Source: Cudoniella acicularis
Taxonomy: Eukaryota > Ascomycota > Leotiomycetes > Helotiales > Helotiaceae
Assembly: GCA_013054445.1 (NCBI GenBank)
Contig: JAAMPI010000043.1
Location: 20,261-84,260, forward strand
Reading direction: 5' to 3'
DNA: 64,000 nucleotides
In this document: positions 25,940-36,737 of the stretch, piece after piece
Layout of the letters: each line of letters starts with the position of its first letter
How positions within the stretch are numbered: the stretch's first letter is position 1
The notes under the pieces: model-generated
Databases searched by the model: none
What the model was told of the DNA's origin: nothing
What the model saw: only the letters and a program-made list of their open reading frames with translations
Position numbers and translations under genes: made by a program

Positions 25940-26526
25940 AGTGTAAAAAAATAGAGTAGAGGCGTCAGTCAATCGGACAATAAGATCATCTATCGTTTGA
26001 GGAAGGGCACAAGTTCACTGGACCACTGCTGATAATTGACATGCTGAATTCTAGTGGTACAATCGGTTCTATAGACTGTGCGTAATTTACTAGGCCGTTT
26101 TTGGCAAAGCCGATTCACTTAACCCTCCTTCCCTACCCCACCAAGCACATAAAATAATTATCTACTCCTTTTAAAATTTATATTATTATAGGCCGAGTAT
26201 GTAAAACCTCTTAAAAAGAGCTCACACCCGAGTAGAGAGCTGAGATTTAGGGGAGATATTATACTAGAAAGTCTATCAAATCAATCTATTGTCTTTTTTA
26301 TCACACCTACTCTACGATATCCTCCTTTATCACTAGGTATAAGGCAAAGGATCGAATGTAACAAATACGGGTCTACTTAACTAATAACCCTTGCTACTAG
26401 GCAAGTAGGGTGTCTGTCGGATTGGTAGTATAGAAGTGTGGGTAAGGCGATCTCTGGTGGTTGCTAGGCACGGAAGCTTAGCACGTTACAAGTAAAGATA
26501 ATCAAAGTATGATATAAGATTGCTAA
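25940..26526. other. AT-rich intergenic flank of the transposon island
   Basis: About 590 bp with no ORF. The AT content rises and TA dinucleotides become frequent after about 26080, as expected for old RIP-mutated repeats. I could not name the source element. Confidence 0.4.
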
Positions 26527-26790
26527 TGTTACAGCTCTGCAAAGGCACTAGGGCCCTGATGTCACGTGGGGACGTATTTGCAAGAAGGTGCTATATTACG
26601 AAGAAACTAAGCTAAGGAGAGAAGAAGAGAGGTGGCCCTGAAGGGGCCTTGTATACAGGAGGTGAGTGCCGCTAAGCGAGGGCACGTGATAAGGGGTTAG
26701 GGGGACGTATCAGAGCCACCGTCGCACGTAGCGCCACACCGTCTGAGGCTCCCTAGTTGCAGGACTGTGCGTTGCACCAGATCTGTGACA
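26527..26790 (+). mobile_element. Solo LTR with 4-bp target-site duplication
   Basis: The 264-bp segment starts TGTTACAG and ends CTGTGACA, an imperfect terminal inverted repeat of the TG...CA type that defines LTRs. It is flanked on both sides by CTAA (26523-26526 and 26791-26794), a target-site duplication. A second copy in opposite orientation lies at 29982-30246, about 88 % identical by eye. No gag-pol sequence adjoins it, so it is a solo LTR left by recombination. Confidence 0.8.
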
Positions 26791-26793
26791 CTA

Positions 26794-27078
26794 ACTCGTC
26801 GACAACTCTTTAGGAAGATTATAAAAGGATTCGAGAAAAAGGACTATGTTTGAGTAAAAGTAGAGCTTCGAATTAAGTAGTTAGAGGCTCGGGTCGAGTA
26901 ATTAGAGTCTGAGAAAAGACGGAAGGTTCGGACTAGTTTGAATTCTAAGTTTACGGATATCTAGGCTATTAAAGAGGCTTTGATAGAGGCAGGAGATCGT
27001 AAAATTAATAAAGAAGACTCTGATTCGTCTATAGAATCTATTGCTACGAGCGATTATATAGAAGTTCAAGATCCGTAG
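26794..27078 (+). pseudogene. 3' relic of a Fot1/pogo-type DDE transposase
   Basis: One frame of 95 codons reads a lysine/arginine-rich coiled-coil tail and then EKRRKVRTSLNSKFTDI-x-AIKEALIEAG, the C-terminal signature of fungal Fot1/pogo (Tc1/mariner superfamily) transposases. Within it are four stops at TGA, TAG, TAA and TAG positions; each is one C-to-T change from CGA, CAG, CAA and CAG, all residues that fit the family at those places. The catalytic DDE domain is absent. The solo LTR inserted immediately upstream, probably inside the older transposon. Confidence 0.7.
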
Positions 27079-27331
27079 AGTTAATAGGGTTGGAAGTAGG
27101 TGGGCTAGAATTAAGCGAGGTAGGCCAAATAGGGGGGTGGGGACTTATGTCAATTTCTCTCTAATAGTGTTTGTTTAACAAATGCCAAATTTGCTTGATT
27201 GTATGAGAAAGTGGCTCTTCCACTACTTCGTCGTCAATACATGTAGGTGTATCTCTATAACAAAAGAAATCAAGGTTTTCGGATGTAAGCAAATGCCAAA
27301 AGCATTTCCATATCTAGATCTTCTCGTTGCT

Positions 27332-29215
27332 TCATAGCTGCTGCTTGATCGATTCGACCTCCGACTTGAAAAGCTTGCTATTGGCTTCAGACATCTTGAA
27401 GAGGGTTAGTCAAAAGCAAAACCTAATTCTGGAAAAGATGCCTACCTTAAGGAGCATGTTGACTACTTTAAGCTCCTCCTTGCCCTCGATAGCTGTAAAC
27501 AATATCTGACCGTGTGTAATAGCAGACTTTTGTTCGAACGTCATGGCCTGAGTAATGATTGTATCCAAAATCACTCGATTGGTGGTATATTGGTGCATGA
27601 TGAGACGAGCGGTGCCGAACTGAGAAATATTTGGATCTGCATCTTCGTGTTCGAGCCCTAATATGCCAAAGGAGCCAGAATTGTCATCATAGCAGACGCA
27701 GGATTTCGGCACATTAATTTTGAGAGTTCCAACTCCTCGTTCTTTCCAACCCGCTTCTTTGGATTCAAGGGCGAGGAGCTTGGCTCGTAATTGTAGGAGA
27801 GTAGCTTCGCCAGCCTCTCTGTTATAGGCATGGACTGTGACAGTGTCAGCATCTTGATTTGAAAAATCGGTAACATGCCGTTCTCTACGTTTGAAAGGCT
27901 TACCATTAACTACTTTATCACTCTGTACCGACCTGCTCTCCTCGTTATCAGTAACTGCCCCTTCTTCATTATCACCCTCATCACTTCCCTCAACGGTTTT
28001 CTCATGCAATAGTCGTCTTTTTCTCATCACTTTCGTAATTGCATACTCTCTGATTTCCTTGTCGGATCCCCATTTCCTCTTCCGTGTCAGATGCTCTCGT
28101 TTGATACATATGTCTCTTAAAGGACATTGTAGGGAGCCAACATGCAACAGCTCAAGTTTTTCACACTGATCCCTCTCAAAATACTCCTTGGTCAGGGATA
28201 TATCTTTCACCCGGATTGCGAAACACATATTATCTTCATCTTTGCCTTTCTCTGTACAATTAAGGATAGCGAACGCCATCTGGTCACCCATATTCACGAA
28301 AGGTACACGTAAATGAATTCCTTTATTGCTCACAGTCAAGGGGCCCAAGTTCCTGAAGCGATTGAAGGGGTTGAGTTTGACGATGCTGCCCGATTGGATG
28401 AACGCAGCTGGGGAGGTTGCTAGGAGTTCGCCGTGAGTCTCGCGAGTTGGCTGCTGGGTCGGTGTCAATCTCCAGGCGAAGAGGCTGTAGTCATCAGAAA
28501 CTTTCATGATTTCCTCTTGCAGTCTAATGAAGGCCTTCTTCCCTTCTCCGTAGAGTAACGGCATATGGATGCCAAATATTCCCATTAAGCAATAGGCAAG
28601 ATCTTCAAATCTCGTTGTCTCCCTCTTCGATGCCCATGACATTCTTTGTGCCACAGAGGCATTTGTAAGGTCATCTCCTGAGAGGATGCCGACAGATATA
28701 CCTGTGATATCGGATATAGACTGTTCTAGGGTTGACTTGGTCCCGATCATTTGCCATTTCTCGTTAAGGAATATTACTATTGAGGGAGCGATAAGCTCCT
28801 GAAGGGTCCATCCTCTGGTAAACCATCTGCTCTTTGAGAAATCGGAATCCTTGTAACCACTCAGGCTATGACCCTTGACGGGCTCATGAGACGGCAAGTC
28901 AACCAAATAGGCGAAGCACACTTCGGCTTCTCGATACCAATAGAACATGGAATTGATCGCCTCAGAGAGCTCCGCGCTACTTGTCTTGTCAATGCAGCAG
29001 GTATCTATCCAGACATATTTGAACCCACAGGCTGCAGCTATAGAGCAGGTGTTTTTGATCTTTTCATATCCGACCATCTTCTCTGCCATATCCCATTGCA
29101 TGTCCCGAAAAGTAACTTCCTTTTCTTCCCATGTGTGTGAGAGAATCGCATACGGGGGAATCTTGTTGCCGCTGAATTCCTCAAGTTTGAGTGTGGCTGT
29201 ACCAAGCAGACGCAT
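27332..29215 (-). CDS. HET-domain (heterokaryon incompatibility) protein
   Basis: Member of the large fungal HET family, whose characterised members trigger cell death on non-self recognition between fused hyphae. The HET domain occupies about residues 1-200: ILSHTWEEKEVTFRDM, the invariant YVWIDTCCIDK, AINSMFYWYREAEVCFAYL and SRWFTRGWTLQELIAP. It is followed by the usual companion block (RMSWASKRETTRFEDLAYCL, MPLLYGEGKKAFIRLQEEI), then a variable acidic/basic region. Exon 1 is 29215-27446; a 51-nt intron with GACTAAC branch site leads to a last exon 27394-27332 and a 610-residue product; without it the frame stops at 27410. The gene is intact although it lies between two inverted LTRs and RIP-mutated relics. 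No NACHT or repeat domain follows. Confidence 0.9.
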
Positions 29216-29981
29216 GACGATTCGTTGCCAAGTGCGATTGGGGAAAATAGACCAGCGGATTATATTTTATTAGGCCAGCCCCAAATTAATTCGCTTGGAA
29301 ACACGTTGTAGCTTGAAAGAGAATGAGATGCTGGTATATATGGAGTGTGAGAGTGGGGAGGTTGCGTGCGATGAAGTCCTAATGGCGGCGGTGAGCCTGT
29401 ACAGACTTGATAAATAAACTTTATTTGACCCCAGTGTTGTCCAAGGCTTTTCTGCGTGCAAAACCATCCGTGATAACGATAAAATGTAAACCTTTTAAAA
29501 TGACTAGCCATCGTCGTGGTGATGAGTCAGCTCGGTCTGAAACCTGTGGTTTGCTAAAGGCGGCATTGAGCGTAATTCGCTCCCTGCCTACCATAGCCAC
29601 AACTCCGCCACAAAGGCTGTCGAGCTGGGCGTATATTTTAACTGCCGCTGACTGACCGCCCTTCTTAGCTCGAGTAAATGTTACATGTGGTAGTGGTTTT
29701 CTGATTTATAAAGGTTTTTGACTAATCAGTTCTCGGAACTTGAATTCTTTTAGCGTGTTCAGCATGTACAGCTGTAACCGAGATCCCGTGCCAATGCCCA
29801 CTCCCTACCAAAACCCGCTTTTTTTTTTTAAATTTCACCTCTACACTAAAAAATAGCTAGAGTCGACAAATCAGCACGGATTAACGCCCCAGTCACTATA
29901 TTAAAAAGAGGAGAATTCGTCAATTATTCTAATACGACTACGAAGTATATAGATATGACTATAATATACTCTTAAAGCGTA
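29216..29981. other. HET gene upstream region and AT-rich repeat flank
   Basis: The first 450 bp form the 5' flank of the HET gene. From about 29820 the DNA becomes AT-rich (poly-T run at 29820-29829, many TA steps) and leads into the inverted LTR. No ORF of interest. Confidence 0.4.
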
Positions 29982-30246
29982 TGTTATAGACCTGGTTTAA
30001 CGCACAGTCCTGCGACTAAGGAGACTCAGACAGTGTGGCGCTATATGCGACAGGGGGCTACGACGTGTCCCCTAACCCCTTATTATATGCCCTCGCTTAC
30101 TAGTACTCACCTCCTATATATAAGGCCCCTTCAGGGCCACCTCTTCCTTCTTCTCTCCTTAGCTTAGTTTCTTCGTAATATAGCACCTTCTTGCAAATAC
30201 GTCCCCACGTGACGTCAGGGCCCTAGTGCCTTGCGGAGCTGTAACA
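29982..30246 (-). mobile_element. Second LTR copy, inverted
   Basis: A 265-bp segment that is the reverse complement of the LTR at 26527-26790. The half ending GAGCTGTAACA at 30246 is almost identical, and the other half (from TGTTATAGACCTGG) differs mainly by C-T and G-A changes, for example CAC to TAT and GTATACA to ATATATA. The flanks do not show a clean target-site duplication, so it may be a separate, older insertion or one end of a rearranged element. Confidence 0.75.
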
Positions 30247-30600
30247 GTTAATAGCTTTAGCTATCTCAGGATCTATAAACAACTCGCTCGAGTTTATACT
30301 AGTAATTAAGTTAGTTTACGACTCCGTAAGATTCGGTGTTATACTAGGAAGCTGACTGCCTTGAGTAACGTTCGTAGAACCCTTGAAAGCGCCGTCATTA
30401 ATAAAGGACACGATATAGGTCAGCGCCAAGACTCAAATCACGTCAGGCCAAAGGCGGCGGCTTATAACCTCAGGCTATAATATGATAACAAAGAAACAAC
30501 TAACCGGAATTATTCTAGTGGTAAATAAGTGTGGCTTATATAAAACTTAAGAGAGTGTATAAAGAGGACACCGGAATCGAAGCCTACTAATAGTCAACAG
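30247..30600. other. Degenerate repeat-like DNA
   Basis: About 350 bp without ORFs, TA-rich and probably transposon-derived, following the inverted LTR. I could not match it to a family. Confidence 0.3.
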
Positions 30601-30925
30601 GAAGTAGGACATAAGTAAAGAGTCTTTATTTCAATCAAAGAATACGCGGAATAGGTTCAAGGGGGGTAGATAGCGTGATCAACAATCTTTATTCCACCAA
30701 AAGTCGCGGGACTACCTATGCCGGATATAGTTAGGAACAGCAGGATTCGGGAAATGTGGCATAGGCAAAGAGTCTTTCTTCAAACAAAAAAACAGGTCAA
30801 ATACAATCAAGAGCAGGAGTCAAGGCTTGAGTGAGGGTCTTTATTTCAATCAGAGATTGCGCCAGATGTAGTTAAGAGAGTAAGTAAACGTTGGGAAGAT
30901 GTCTTTGTTTAAATCAACAGCTCCA
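30601..30925. repeat. Degenerate tandem repeat around an AGTCTTTATTTCAATCA motif
   Basis: Variants of the motif occur at about 30621, 30685, 30771, 30836 and 30900, that is at spacings of roughly 64, 86, 65 and 64 bp, each followed by a short A-rich part and G-rich spacer. The copies have diverged strongly. It may be an old minisatellite or the subterminal repeats of a transposon. Confidence 0.45.
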
Positions 30926-31135
30926 ATAAGGTACAACATTCCTTTGTACACTATTAGAACGGTCGGTTATGAGTAAAATTTAAAAGGTGGTAACCCATTA
31001 TTTTTATTTCTTTTCTTCTCCCACTTAAGTTATCTTCTTCTTTTGCGAAGTTACGAAGAACTTTACGGATTCTGAAGAACTACATAATTCCAATACTTCC
31101 GCAGAAAATCAAAATATCCTTTCTCAACCGCCAAC

Positions 31136-31792
31136 ATGAGTGGAAAAGTGCTATCAAAAGCAGCCAACACCGGGCCTCTAGACCCAGCGACAGTGGACTT
31201 TAAATTCAGAATCATTATTGATTGTAACATCCCGGTTCTACCTTGCTCTATTCCGGACCCTGACCCAGTGGATCCCCGTCCAGTTCATGGTATCACTACT
31301 GATTCTTACGGCAACGGATTGCAAGGAGCACAAGAATACATTAAAACTAGTGGACACGTTACCAGTACCTTGGATTCTTCTAGATTTCCTACAATTTCCC
31401 TCTAGAACATGGACGATGTTAAACTCACGGGAGTTCCAAAAGAGGATTACTAGCAGCTAGATTTCTCTCTGGTCACCAAGGGCGAACCCGGCGAATTCTA
31501 CAAAGAATACTCATGTCAGCCTATGGTGCTCACTTCGCCGCTTTTACCATACAACTCTCGAGGATTGAATGCGACTTGTGATGATTTAGCCGAGGCGATA
31601 AGAGCAATATTCCATTTAAGACGCGCCTCTTCTAAAGCTCGACTTATTCATACAAACTTTTTAGATACGTATTTCCCTTCAGTAGAATTCGCACCGCCCT
31701 CCTTACCAGAGAGCCTAGAAAGCTCTGCTTGCTTATCCAAAAACCCTCTCGTCTGTGTTATCATCAGAAAGAGTCATATATATTCGTTTTAG
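31136..31792 (+). pseudogene. Unknown gene, one frame with two TAG stops
   Basis: From an ATG with good context (CGCCAACATGAG) one frame runs 219 codons to 31792 and is broken only by TAG at 31403-31405 and TAG at 31451-31453. Both would be Gln by a single C-to-T change. The product would start MSGKVLSKAANTGPLD and include LDFSLVTKGEPGEFYKEYS. No known domain is recognised. It lies between the transposon island and a conserved gene, so RIP leaking from the repeats is plausible. A live gene with unrecognised introns is less likely, because both stops lie in otherwise open, same-frame sequence. Confidence 0.5.
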
Positions 31793-32105
31793 CTGAATTG
31801 GATGGATAATGGATGAGCCATGGCACCTCCCCCAACCACTAATTAAAATTCACACTGGAAATCAACTAATATTAACCGTAGTATATTCATTCATTAAAAC
31901 TAGCTATGGCACTCTAGAACTGTAGAAGTGGCTTGTGATACAGAAGGAGTCCGATTTGACAATTATCATGTGACTTATGCACTAGCTATCTCCGAGGTTG
32001 ACCGATGCTAGATTTTCTCAGCTGCGGAATTTCAATTTGTTTCGCATCATCTCTTAACCTCAACGATCGAGTATCCGCCGCACACTTCTATTCATTGGTA
32101 TTCTT
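31793..32105. other. Short intergenic region
   Basis: 313 bp between the broken gene and the 3' end of the dioxygenase gene. AT-rich, and no feature seen. Confidence 0.4.
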
Positions 32106-33343
32106 TCAATCATCTTCAAGTCCCAGCGCTTGTCTTCTTGTCGGTGCTTCTGGATCGAAAAATGGTTTCTCCGCCAGTGATGTGACTCGCGTTCCATGGC
32201 GAGGCTCATTTCCTTCATAATCCCAGGACGCGTTATGAATAGTTATTCTATTATCCCACAAAGCAGATGTTCTTGGCGTCCACTTGAAGCGAACCTGGAT
32301 ATCTACGTTCTTCTCATACACGTCGTAAAGGTAGTTCAAGATGAGATCGCTTTCCGCCTTGTCCAACCCGACGATTGACTTGGTCATCGCCCTGTTGACA
32401 AAAAGCGATTTCCATCCGGTCGCTGGGTGCACACGAACGATCGGATGAATACGTTCGATATGTTTAGGACCAGAGTTCGGATCATTGCGGTCAAGGTAAG
32501 TGTGCGCACTAACATAGATGGCTTTTCTTCCATCGATGATCTTCCGGAATTCGGGGCTCAACTTTGAGTATGCAGCATATCCGCTTGCCCACAAAGTATC
32601 ACCTCCAATAGAGGGAATAGTGTCATTGTGTAGATGTGTGATTCCTGCAGGGTGCTTCTCATGGACAAGATCTCTGGGATAGCGGTTAGTTTGGCTTTCA
32701 TCGGCAATAGGAGGAACTCACGTGTGCCATCTAGAAGCTCCTCCAGGTTGTCTGAAAGAAGCTTTTCTTTCCGTTGCCATCAGGGCTGGCCAGATTATCG
32801 TTACGCCTGGCACGCCTGGGACATGTGGTACTTGTGGCTGAGACATGTCAGATGGAGAACATTTTGTTGGAGAATATCACCACTTACGTGGATTTCAACC
32901 TCGCCATAGTACTCGCCCAAACTCTTTTGTTGTTGTGGAGAAATATCTTGGTCCCGGAAGAACACAACAGATCTCTCCGCAATTAAAAGTGCTAATTCAT
33001 CTTTTTGCTGGTCCGTCAAGTCCTTCAACTGAAGCCCAACAATTTCAGTTCCGATATGAGAAGTCAAGTTAATGACTTTCTTAGCAGCAGAAAACAGAGC
33101 GCTCTTCGACTTGTCAGCACGAGCGCCAGCATCTACATGCTCGCGCTCCACATTTCGGATATTGGTAGCGTCATCAAGGTACAACGGTTTTGCTGGGCGT
33201 GATGGATAGCCGTCGCTGAGATCAATTCCAGCCTTTTCAAGACGAGCCCGGGCGGCGTCTGGAAGAGGAAGAGTGTCCTTTTTCTGAATTACAACATCTT
33301 TAATTCGAGCGTCGATGGGTTCTGCAATTGCTGAAGGAGCCAT
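32106..33343 (-). CDS. TauD/TfdA-family 2-oxoglutarate dioxygenase (sulfonate/taurine type)
   Basis: Fe(II)/2-oxoglutarate oxygenase; the best-known fungal relative, yeast Jlp1, releases sulfite from sulfonates. Exons are 33343-32888, 32837-32722 and 32673-32106, 379 residues. The iron site is visible: His and Asp in SRWHTDL, assembled across the second intron, and the distal His in RITIHNASWDYEG, with the 2-oxoglutarate-binding Arg in RHGTRVTSL. Other family blocks are GTEIVGLQLKDLTDQQKDELA, VVFFRDQDISP and GITHLHNDTIPSIGGDTLW. It is transcribed away from a Dal5-type transporter, as expected for a sulfonate uptake and cleavage pair. The substrate may also be another sulfonate or an alpha-keto-acid-type compound. 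Confidence 0.88.
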
Positions 33344-34331
33344 TTTGCCAAGAATTTGGAATGCGGGGTTCGTATTTGTCTATCTGAAGTTTCTTGTCTT
33401 GTGAAATTGTTGGTTTGCGACAGGTGTGACTTTTGTATTTTCTATGTCTGAATTATGTCCACTCTTAGTTTTTGTTTGATTTCCAATCCATCGCATGTTC
33501 TCAATGAAGTTGCAATGGGAAAATCGGCGACCTTCCTTAGTTGGGTTATCCGTCGATGAAATGAGGCGGGGTTTATGACGTGCTTTACACAGTTTTGACG
33601 ACAACACCAATACCATCAGAGAGCCATACACTCTACGGATCCGCATCGAACCATGATTGGTAGTTACGAGTCATTCTCTCAAGCTCCCTTGCATATTTGA
33701 TATGGACTATTCGTCGTGCGCAATGGCTTATCTTTTGTCCGTTGCTGGAAAGCTTTCTCATTTGCTCTTTTTAACTTGTGGTATCATGAAGTCATTGAGC
33801 ACAACATAGATGCAGCTTTTTAGTTTTAGTATCCCACCTCTATGTGGGGTAGGTCAGATTTTGATGTGGCAAACAGAGTCCTGCATGGGTAGTTATCTGC
33901 AGATATCGAAAAGGGCCAAAACCAAATCTTGGAGCTTTCTAATTGCTCTCAAGCGCATTATCAGTTGATCTATAGTGCAAGGGCCTAACCCCAACCCCAG
34001 CAACAACAGGGTCTGCCCCGCATATCATATCGTTCGGGCCGGAGTAGTTGTGCCCTTCTCTACAAAGTCGTAATAGCTAGTGGATCGTTGACTGATGGAT
34101 ACTCCCGCATTCCCTTCCCGCGCCGGTTTTCGAGGTTTGGGTTGCGACTGCCCACTTGATAGTGGGGAAAACCTCCATTCTTGTTAGGGATACCTCGCGA
34201 TAAAAAAGCACGCCTTTTATCACTTCCAGTAGCTCATGCGGGGTTTCCGATTGTCAAGGCCGAGAAGAGTCTTCCTTGCCGTCTGGTGTTGTAGAAAACA
34301 TTCGATGAAGGCATATAAGTAATCGGGAAAT
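33344..34331. promoter_or_regulatory. Divergent promoter, dioxygenase / MFS transporter
   Basis: 988 bp separate the two start codons. A small leftward ORF (33380-33646) has no coding character. No clear sulfur-regulator site was seen by eye. The arrangement suggests common regulation of both genes. Confidence 0.45.
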
Positions 34332-36448
34332 ATGAAATACCAAGACAGCACGAGTAAGCTGAGTCGAAAAATGTCGAAGGATAAGGTAAACTACGGCTCA
34401 ACGAACTCTGTAGCTGTCGGATCAGAGCCACTGTCTGATTCGAACAGCACAGATTCAAATGTTCCCAAGAAGGCTCCATGGTGGAGCTATATCTGGGTAT
34501 GTGAATATCCTCAATATTTGGACTTGAACTAATGACGCACAGGATTATGACCCAACCAGGAGTCGGACTGAGGTCAAATTTATCAGAAAACTCGACTTCT
34601 CCTTGCTCACAATTCTGTCCCTCGGCTACTTCATCAAAAATCTGGATCAAACCAACATTTCCAATGCATACGTTTCAGGAATGAAGGAAGATCTGAATAT
34701 GAATGCCAACCAACTCAATCTCATCGACGTAGCTTGGACTACTGGCTATGTCGTTGGCCAATTACCATCTCAGCTTATTCTCACCAAAGTCCGACCTTCA
34801 ATATGGATACCTTCTTGCGAGCTTGTCTGGACAATTCTCACATTTTGCTTGGCATCAGCCACTACAGCAAACCACGTTATAGCAATACGATTCTTTGTCG
34901 GCCTCGTAGAATCAATATTCTACCCCGCTGCCCATTTCTTGATCGGAAGTTGGTACAAGCCATCCGAGTTAGGAAAACGCGCATGTATCTTTCACGCCTC
35001 TTCAGCAGCAGCAGGCATGTTCTCCGGTTACCTCCAAGCAGCCGTCTACACTGGTCTAAACGGCACCCTGGGAAAAGCAGGCTGGCAATGGCTCTTTGTA
35101 ATGGACGGCGTAATCAGCACCCCCATCTGTCTCGCTGGTTTCTTTCTCATCCCGGACTTACCAGAAAACACTCGTGCATTCTACCTCACTGAAGACGATG
35201 GAAAGCTAGCCAGAAAGAGAATGGATGACATTGGGCGCGCGCCACGAAAGAAACTGGGATGGTCGATTCTGAAGAGGGTTTTCTCGAGGTGGCATGTTTG
35301 GGCTTTGACGGTGCTTTATATTATCTTTATCAATAACAGTCCTTCGTCGAGTATCTCACCCTTGGCGCTCTGGATGAAAGCAACTGGCTGGCCTGTTACT
35401 AAGATCGTAAGTTTCCATTCCCAAGGAACGGGGGCTTACATAATTGACGCATTTCAGAACATTATTCCTACGGGACAGAGCGCGGTTCAGCTTGTTACAA
35501 CAGTCGGCTTCGCGATATTGAGCGATTATCTTCGAAATCGACCGTCTGTGATGCTGATTTCTGTTGTATGTAAATGGTTCATTTTTATCGCATCTTACCA
35601 TTTCTCTCAAAAATGCGTTGTTCCTCGAGTTTCTTCATGTTTTAGTTCACAACCTTCTTACCGCAGATGCAGCGACTAGCTTCGCGTTATCTTTTTTCTT
35701 CCATCAGCAGCTCAATTTTTTAAAAGAGATATTGCCTTGTCAAATTGGGCATCACATCCCCCTTCTCATCCACGTTTGCTTGGATCTCAAAATCCTAAGA
35801 TTTGCGCCCCTTGTCCCATCCCTTTAACTCACTCTTCTCACATCTCACGTCTCACTTCACCCACACAAAAACAAACTAACCCCCAACCCAGTTCTTTTGG
35901 CTTCATCTCCTCCCTCTTCATCGCAATCTGGACCGTCCCCACGGGCCTCCTCTGGTTCTCCTACTTCATCTCACGGGCCGCAGTGCCCTTCGGCCCCCTC
36001 GCCATGTCCGTAAGTACCACGTTCCTTTATCCCTTCCCCCCTTCCCCCTTTTCCCCTTTCCCCTTTCCCCTTTCCCCTCCTCTCGGCTCCCAGAAAAAAA
36101 CACGGTACTAACTCATTAAAGTGGGCAAACGAAATCTGTTCCTCCGACGCCGAAGAGCGGGCCCTCGTCCTCGGCATCATGAACGCAAGCGGCTACGCCT
36201 TCAACGCATGGCTGCCCTTACTCACATACCCAGCAACGCAGGCACCACGGTTTAAGAAGGGGTTTATTTTCAGTACCGTGGCGTTTGTGGTTCAGGGGGC
36301 TTGGACGGGTGTGGTGTGGTGGTTGTGGAGGTGGGAGGGGGGGAAGGTTAGGAAGGAGGGGGAGGTAGAAGAGGAGGAAAGAGAGGGAGAAGGGGAAGGG
36401 GAAGGGAAAGAAGAAAGAGAAGAAGGGTCATTGAGTGTTGAGTACTAA
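34332..36448 (+). CDS. MFS transporter, Dal5/ACS family (sulfonate transporter candidate)
   Basis: Anion:cation symporter of the fungal Dal5 group (allantoate, pantothenate and the sulfonate carrier Soa1). A hydrophilic N-terminus is followed by RKLDFSLLTILSLGYFIKNLDQTNISNAY (here only cited as the region around residue 70), the family block starting TM1, then GQLPSQLILTKVRP, IRFFVGLVESIFYPAAHFLIGSW-type TM4/5 residues and, near the end, ICSSDAEERALVLGIMN. Exons 34332-34496, 34543-35406, 35458-35565 and 36122-36448 are clear. Between them 35892-36009 is plainly coding, but its AG acceptor is out of phase by one. Using an acceptor at 35799 restores phase (557 residues) at the cost of a 31-residue polar insert before a membrane helix. 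The C-terminus is a purine-coded Glu/Gly/Lys tail. Either the insert is real or the gene has a 1-nt lesion. Confidence 0.78.
36030..36080. repeat. CCCCTTT-type tandem repeat in an intron
   Basis: Units of CCCCTTT (and CCCCCTT variants) repeat about six times inside the 112-nt last intron of the MFS gene. On the other strand this is a GGGGAAA run with mirror symmetry, which could form triplex or G-quadruplex structures. Confidence 0.7.
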
Positions 36449-36737
36449 GTAGTGTTGGAGAGATTTTGCGGTGCTTGAGGTGGTATATCGACGTTGGGTT
36501 GTAAGTGTATGTGAGAAAGGATGGATAACTGACAGCATACGATGATAATATCAAGAGAAAATGGAGAATCTATCCCACAAACTCCATCTTTGCACCGGAA
36601 AACTGCGACACCTTGATAACCATTACTTTTTATTAGTCATTACGATATACTATCGTTTATTTTATTTTCCATTCTTTTCCTATTTTTCCCTTCTTTTTCC
36701 CATCGCCTGAGAACAGTAGACATTAAAAGCCCTCCCT

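Noticed and set aside
30601..30925. CRISPR-like array
   Set aside because: Repeats are degenerate, spacing is unequal and the genome is eukaryotic; there are no exact repeats with unique spacers.
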